Of a stretch of DNA of 9,953 bases, positions 7,050-9,953 are shown piece after piece (position 1 is the stretch's first letter; the number at the start of each line of letters is the position of its first letter). The notes beneath the pieces are model-generated. The model was not told the origin of the DNA. It did no database searches and saw only the letters and a list, made by a program, of their open reading frames with translations. The DNA is from Akkermansiaceae bacterium (GTDB lineage: Bacteria; Verrucomicrobiota; Verrucomicrobiia; Verrucomicrobiales; Akkermansiaceae): positions 1-9,953 of the forward strand of contig JABHEX010000156.1 of the NCBI GenBank assembly GCA_018676385.1, written 5' to 3'. A program made the translations under genes and the position numbers.

Positions 7050-7301
7050 ATGGGTAAACCAGCCAAGCTAGATCTCACCCCAGACCAAACGAGTGCAATT
7101 ATTCGGATGGCGTGGGAAGATCGCACCACGTTTGATGAGATCCAAAGAAAGACGGGCATTCCCGAATCCGGGGTGATTAAGATCATGCGTCGCGAACTTA
7201 AGTCATCCAGCTTCCGGCTCTGGCGCAAGCGTGTAACAGGTCGGATGACAAAACACGAAAAAATATTCAGAGCAACGAGGAAAGAGCTCAAGGACTGGTA
7301 G
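7050..7301 (+). CDS. DUF2805/TIGR03643 family small helix-turn-helix protein
   Basis: The 83-residue basic protein matches the pattern of the TIGR03643/DUF2805 family almost end to end: LTPDQTSAIIRMAWEDRTTFDEI (9-31), then GIPESGVIKIMRRELKSSSFRLWRKRVTGR (36-65), then a tail with TKHEKI. The 'TFDEIQRKTGIPESGVIKIMRREL' part reads as a helix-turn-helix, so nucleic-acid binding is plausible, but no function has been established for the family as far as I know. Full length for the family. The ATG at 7050 is the natural start and lacks a Shine-Dalgarno. It converges on the DUF2236 gene, 62 bases away, and has a perfect inverted repeat shortly upstream. Confidence 0.88.
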   Translation: MGKPAKLDLTPDQTSAIIRMAWEDRTTFDEIQRKTGIPESGVIKIMRRELKSSSFRLWRKRVTGRMTKHEKIFRATRKELKDW

Positions 7302-7363
7302 ACAAAAACCTCACGCGTTGCATCGGTGAGTGGTAATCGATCAATGACAACATCTGAGCTCAG

Positions 7364-8278
7364 TTAGCTGCTCTCTGAAGTATTGCTTTTTTTCCATCGT
7401 GCCAGTCGATCTCTTGCGGCGTCTTGCAGTGGATCATTATCACCCAGCATAAACTTCATGCAGCTGAGTGCCATGCGAGTGGCTGGCTGGATGATCCACG
7501 CGGGTAATGTCTTTATCCCAATCATTTTTTGATGCCTCTGATCGAGTGTTAGGTAGGCTGCTTGGAATAAAAGTTCGTAGACAAATTTTGCTGCGCCGGG
7601 CAGGGGTGCCTTATAAATCCATTGGATCACCTCTTTGGTGTCATCTGAGACAACAAGTTCACTCTCGAAGCGCTCCAGAGCATCGTTTAGCTCAGTTGCA
7701 TCAGCTGGTCTTTGTTTCAGCCCGAGAAGCCGAACTGACTCACCCCACAGCTTTACATACGCATCAGCCCCGCCGGGAATCGGAGTGGATGAATACGCCT
7801 GATGAGATTTTAAAAATGAATCTGTAAAGGCAATGTGCACCCACAACAAGAGATCTTGGTGGTATGCGCTGTATGACTTGGTATCAGACCGGGCATCGGT
7901 GTAAGTGCCCTTCACATTCTTGTGCATCGATTTGATGCGCTCCGATTCTTTTAAAAGTGATTCCTTGGATGCAAAGGTCGTGACTGTCAGCCACTGGATT
8001 GTCCCCGCCAGTCTGCCAAGAGGATCGTCCTTATAGCGTGAGTGATCTCTGACTCCGGCCAGACTACCTGGATGGAGTGCCTGCAGTAAGAGAGCGCGCA
8101 CACCGCCTGGCATCGTCGCTAAATCAGCATGAATCACCCACGGTGCATCATCAGGTGTAAAGAACCCGGGCCCTTCTCCCTCGGCCACAGCCCCAAGCCA
8201 TGGCACACTCCCAGTAGCATTATTACACAGCAATGCTCTGAAGCGTTTGGAAAATTTTTTTTGAATGCGGGATAACAT
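7364..8278 (-). CDS. Oxygenase MpaB family protein (DUF2236)
   Basis: The 304-residue protein carries the DUF2236 hallmarks: WVIHADLATMPGGVRALLLQALHPGSLAGV (about 47-76, with H69), a conserved D-P-x-x-R-x-x-x-T stretch at 85-93, H119 in MHKNVKGT, and LLLWVHIAFTDSFL (143-156, with H148). The family includes fungal MpaB, involved in mycophenolic acid side-chain cleavage, and latex-clearing proteins, which bind haem via conserved histidines. Many bacterial members are uncharacterised oxygenases. The substrate here cannot be inferred. No signal peptide is seen. The ATG at 8278 is preceded at roughly 13 bases by AGGTGG on the coding strand, a poorly spaced Shine-Dalgarno-like sequence. It is divergent from the acidic orphan at 8459. 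Confidence 0.88.
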   Translation of the reverse strand: MLSRIQKKFSKRFRALLCNNATGSVPWLGAVAEGEGPGFFTPDDAPWVIHADLATMPGGVRALLLQALHPGSLAGVRDHSRYKDDPLGRLAGTIQWLTVTTFASKESLLKESERIKSMHKNVKGTYTDARSDTKSYSAYHQDLLLWVHIAFTDSFLKSHQAYSSTPIPGGADAYVKLWGESVRLLGLKQRPADATELNDALERFESELVVSDDTKEVIQWIYKAPLPGAAKFVYELLFQAAYLTLDQRHQKMIGIKTLPAWIIQPATRMALSCMKFMLGDNDPLQDAARDRLARWKKSNTSESS

Positions 8279-8458
8279 GCGCGCTCAATCAACCACCTTT
8301 CTCCCAATATGCAAAAAAATTATTGTCTATAGCCCAATGATAAAAGCACACGCAACGAACAAAGATGATCAAGTTGCGGATCCTGGCGATGCTTATGTAT
8401 CGACTCTATTCACGCTCAGGATCGACAAATAACCGATTACCACCCAGCATTCCCGCAG
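8279..8458. other. Divergent intergenic region
   Basis: The 180 bases between the DUF2236 gene and the 8459 orphan should hold promoters in both directions. The AT-rich part at about 8310-8345 (with a 7-base A run) is the likeliest place, but no hexamer pair with good spacing stands out. A 31-codon frame at 8337-8432 has no supporting signal. Confidence 0.3.
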
Positions 8459-8761
8459 ATGGAACTTCTTAATACCTATGATGAGCAAGACGAGGCCGAG
8501 GCTGCGGAGAAAGTAATCACCGGCAAGAAACGCCTGGCGAGTGATCGGGACGATAATGAGGTCATCTACCGCCTATTCGGTGAGCCCACATGGGTGAACT
8601 TTTTTCAACTAGGCATGTATGAGCTACCACAGCTCAAACAGCTCGTTGACCTGAAGAAAGCCGGTCAGCCATACGACGAGGCTCAGCATCAAAGCATCTT
8701 GCAAAGCCTCCAGTTCCTCGAATCAACCTACAGCCTGAAGATCCCAGAGCACTGGCGGTAA
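8459..8761 (+). CDS. Small acidic protein of unknown function
   Basis: I do not recognise this 100-residue protein. It has an acidic N-terminus (ELLNTYDEQDEAEAAEKV), a lysine/arginine patch (TGKKRLASDRDD), a hydrophobic-aromatic centre (VIYRLFGEPTWVNFFQLGMYELPQL at 39-63), and an amphipathic helical C-terminal half ending in SLKIPEHWR. There is no signal peptide, membrane helix or cysteine. Composition and steady codon use support a real gene, but only the single open frame backs this. The ATG at 8459 has no Shine-Dalgarno and is the first start in the frame I accept. The next gene lies 85 bases on, same strand, so co-transcription is possible. Confidence 0.62.
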   Translation: MELLNTYDEQDEAEAAEKVITGKKRLASDRDDNEVIYRLFGEPTWVNFFQLGMYELPQLKQLVDLKKAGQPYDEAQHQSILQSLQFLESTYSLKIPEHWR

Positions 8762-8771
8762 ACGGAGGCGT

Positions 8772-8807
8772 ATGTTTGTGAGCATCAATGCACGTGTTGA
8801 AAATTAA
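8772..8807 (+). other. 11-codon open frame behind a perfect GGAGG
   Basis: GGAGG at 8764-8768 lies three bases before ATG 8772, which opens an 11-codon frame (MFVSINARVEN) ending in TAA at 8807. It lies in the 85-base gap before the repeat-protein gene. It could be a leader peptide or chance. It is listed because it is one of only two strong Shine-Dalgarno-like sequences in the intergenic DNA and none precedes the larger genes. Confidence 0.2.
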
Positions 8808-8846
8808 TCTGAATAATCTGCCAGTGAATAACGACCAACCACACGT

Positions 8847-9389
8847 ATGAAACGTAAATCAATCACCACAGCTTTGTCCTTCGTCATCAGTGCAACCGCA
8901 TTGCTCGCAGACAATTCCATCGTCACCGAAAAGGAAGACCACTACGGCAGGAAGAAGTCAGTCACCAAAGATTGCAGCGGTCGAAAAACAGGGGAGATCA
9001 TTACCGAGAAAGCTGATTATTATGGCAGGAAAAAAAGCGTCTACAAAGACAGCCGAGGAAGAACCACAGGCACCGCTGAAACGAGTAAACCTGATTACTA
9101 CGGCAGAAAGAAAAGCGTCTACAAAGATAGCAGAGGAAGAACCATAGGCACCGCTGAAATAAGTAAACCCGACTACTACGGCAGGGTGAGAACAATATAT
9201 AAAGACAGCCGTGGCAGAGTGATCGGATCATCGGAAAGCCAGAAGCCAGATTACTACGGTAGGCAGACTACCACGTTTAAGGACAAGAGCGGACGCACCA
9301 CTGGCAAGGCCCAGACAAGCAAACCCGACTACTACGGCAGACAGAAAACCAAGGTGCAGGGCAAGACCCCGCTGGATGGATTGAGATAA
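8847..9389 (+). CDS. Secreted tandem-repeat protein with DYYGR/DSRGR repeats
   Basis: A signal peptide (MKRKSITTALSFVISATALLA, probable cleavage near residue 21) is followed by five full 26-residue repeats and one partial copy, starting at residues 31, 57, 83, 109, 135 and 161. The consensus has two D-x-x-G-R motifs per unit, DYYGR and DSRGR, 11 and 15 residues apart, with alternating K/T/S between them; the G-R-x-x-G-x-A/S part recalls YD/RHS-type beta repeats and small 'YxDxxGRxxG' secreted proteins. The mature protein is highly basic, tyrosine-rich, and ends in a non-repeat tail QGKTPLDGLR. A structural or surface or matrix-associated role is inference; I cannot name a family confidently. 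The start is ATG without Shine-Dalgarno. Confidence 0.82.
   Translation: MKRKSITTALSFVISATALLADNSIVTEKEDHYGRKKSVTKDCSGRKTGEIITEKADYYGRKKSVYKDSRGRTTGTAETSKPDYYGRKKSVYKDSRGRTIGTAEISKPDYYGRVRTIYKDSRGRVIGSSESQKPDYYGRQTTTFKDKSGRTTGKAQTSKPDYYGRQKTKVQGKTPLDGLR
8937..9386 (+). repeat. Tandem array of 78-bp repeats inside the secreted-protein gene
   Basis: The units start at 8937, 9015, 9093, 9171, 9249 and 9327 (last one partial, 60 bases). Units two and three match at 68 of 78 bases by my hand count, and most differences are at silent positions (7 of 10), so the protein sequence has been conserved more than the DNA. The period is an exact multiple of three, and copy number can therefore vary without a frameshift. 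Direct repeats of this kind are prone to slippage and recombination. Confidence 0.9.
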
Positions 9390-9589
9390 GAGCTATTGCT
9401 CAGAGCTATCAGCAATCTGTTTCACCATTTTGCCATCAGCAACGATGCCACGCCCGCGGAGTGATCTGTATTCAAGAGAGATGCACTATTTCTCTGCATG
9501 ACCTGTTTTCCTCTCCTTTTCTCGTTTGGTATTTATACATGAAGAATCTGATTGCATTGCTCGGCTTATATAATTAACAGTTAGCAATT
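9390..9589. other. Intergenic region between the repeat protein and the last orphan
   Basis: Directly after the stop is a pair of GAGCTAT direct repeats (9390-9396, 9403-9409) that overlap a 6-base inverted repeat ATTGCT (9395-9400) / AGCAAT (9411-9416), followed by CTGTTT; a weak terminator is possible. Further on, ATGCA (9480-9484) and TGCAT (9497-9501 area) flank TCTC-rich sequence ahead of a pyrimidine-rich run (9504-9530). No gene is seen. Confidence 0.35.
9569..9574 (+). promoter_or_regulatory. Possible -10 element (TATAAT)
   Basis: A perfect TATAAT lies 15 bases before the ATG at 9590, within TATATAAT. No -35 hexamer stands at 16-18 bases; TTGCAT at 9552-9557 is only 11 bases away. 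If used, the leader would be very short, which suits a gene with no Shine-Dalgarno. Tentative. Confidence 0.3.
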
Positions 9590-9901
9590 ATGAAATTTAC
9601 AATCGTATTTCCGTCTCACGAATCATCAGACTTATCCATAGCAGCGGTGTTTACGCCATGCCTGGTATGGAAAGAAGGTAAGAAGCAGCTCTTGAATCCT
9701 CACCCCGATAATCCTAACTACCAGAAAGGTGATTTACAGCAGCTATTCGCTGAGACAGCAGTGAAAGACCGTATTGCAAAACATACCAAGAAAGTAACCG
9801 TAGTTGCTCATTCCACTGGCAATGGCACAGAAGAGCATTTGAGTCTGCTTGTCAAAGATTTGGAAGATACAGGATTTGAGGTGAATATTGTTAGGCAATA
9901 A
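9590..9901 (+). CDS. Small alpha/beta protein of unknown function
   Basis: I do not recognise this 103-residue protein. It starts with a beta-strand-like MKFTIVFPSHESSDLSIAAVF, has a KKVTVVAHSTGNGTEEHL segment (66-83) that looks like a strand, a glycine-rich turn and a helix, then a final helix and strand (LVKDLEDTGFEVNIVRQ). The alternation of strand and helix suggests a small alpha/beta fold. It has no signal peptide and no membrane segment. AHSTGNG superficially resembles nucleophile-elbow wording (GxSxG-like) but the spacing is wrong for a lipase. The start at ATG 9590 is clear, with a TATAAT just upstream. It sits alone near the window end, followed by a palindrome and T-run. Confidence 0.65.
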   Translation: MKFTIVFPSHESSDLSIAAVFTPCLVWKEGKKQLLNPHPDNPNYQKGDLQQLFAETAVKDRIAKHTKKVTVVAHSTGNGTEEHLSLLVKDLEDTGFEVNIVRQ

Positions 9902-9918
9902 ACTGGCCAGTATTTTTT
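9902..9918 (+). terminator. Palindrome ACTGGCCAGT plus T-run after the last gene
   Basis: ACTGGCCAGT (9902-9911) is a perfect 10-base palindrome directly after the stop codon, followed by an A and six T. The T-run is terminator-like, but with no loop bases the palindrome can pair only as three base pairs around a four-base loop (ACT-GGCC-AGT), so it would be a weak intrinsic terminator. It may instead be a protein-binding palindrome. Confidence 0.3.
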
Positions 9919-9953
9919 GGTTTAATGTTAGGATTTGTTATGAATCCGTCCCA

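Noticed and set aside
8337..8432. 31-codon frame between the DUF2236 gene and the next gene
   Set aside because: No Shine-Dalgarno, no recognisable product, and short enough to be chance in a divergent promoter region.
9001..9231. Minus-strand cysteine-rich frame across the tandem repeats
   Set aside because: It is the antisense of the repeat array; its own repetitiveness is explained by the coding strand.
8937..9386. Possible CRISPR array from regularly spaced repeats
   Set aside because: The 78-bp units are contiguous and in frame within a secreted protein, with no unique spacers and no cas genes nearby.
9925..9953. Possible start of another gene at the right edge (ATG at 9925 or 9940)
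   Set aside because: Only a few codons are visible, with no supporting signal.

Overview
The window looks like ordinary chromosomal DNA from a Gram-negative bacterium. A member of the Verrucomicrobiota or a related PVC-group marine lineage is my best guess. This is inference: the phosphoglycerate mutase starts with an 'IRDGWGxNPGG' type motif that I associate with that group, nearly every gene lacks a Shine-Dalgarno sequence, and the gene set (YejM-like membrane hydrolase, Tat-exported deacetylase-like protein, MpaB/DUF2236 protein, DUF2805/TIGR03643 protein, several small orphans) fits. I see no rRNA, tRNA, CRISPR array, insertion sequence, integrase or phage gene.

Layout. 1-1893 (+) is a membrane-anchored sulfatase/alkaline-phosphatase-superfamily protein resembling YejM/PbgA. 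It converges on 1890-2630 (-), a TauE/SafE (DUF81) permease, and the two stop codons share the same TTAA. 2712-4256 (+) is gpmI, cofactor-independent phosphoglycerate mutase, the one firm housekeeping gene. After a 231-base gap comes 4488-5060 (+), a secreted two-part protein whose C-terminus resembles the I78 inhibitor family. It converges on 5089-6138 (-), a histone-deacetylase-fold deacetylase with a twin-arginine signal peptide. A 333-base gap holds one clear inverted repeat.

The right half is a run of small genes in mixed orientation: an acidic orphan (6472-6873 +), a DUF2805/TIGR03643 helix-turn-helix protein (7050-7301 +), an MpaB-type DUF2236 protein (7364-8278 -), an acidic orphan (8459-8761 +), a secreted protein built from 26-residue DYYGR/DSRGR tandem repeats (8847-9389 +), and a last orphan (9590-9901 +) followed by a perfect palindrome and a T-run.

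Organisation. The genes alternate strands and have real gaps, so most are probably transcribed singly and no multi-gene operon or defence-style system is evident. A loose theme is the cell envelope: YejM-like protein, permease, two secreted proteins and an exported deacetylase. The most unusual items are the exported deacetylase, the I78-like secreted protein beside it, and the tandem-repeat secreted protein. I did not find a convincing previously undescribed multi-gene system.
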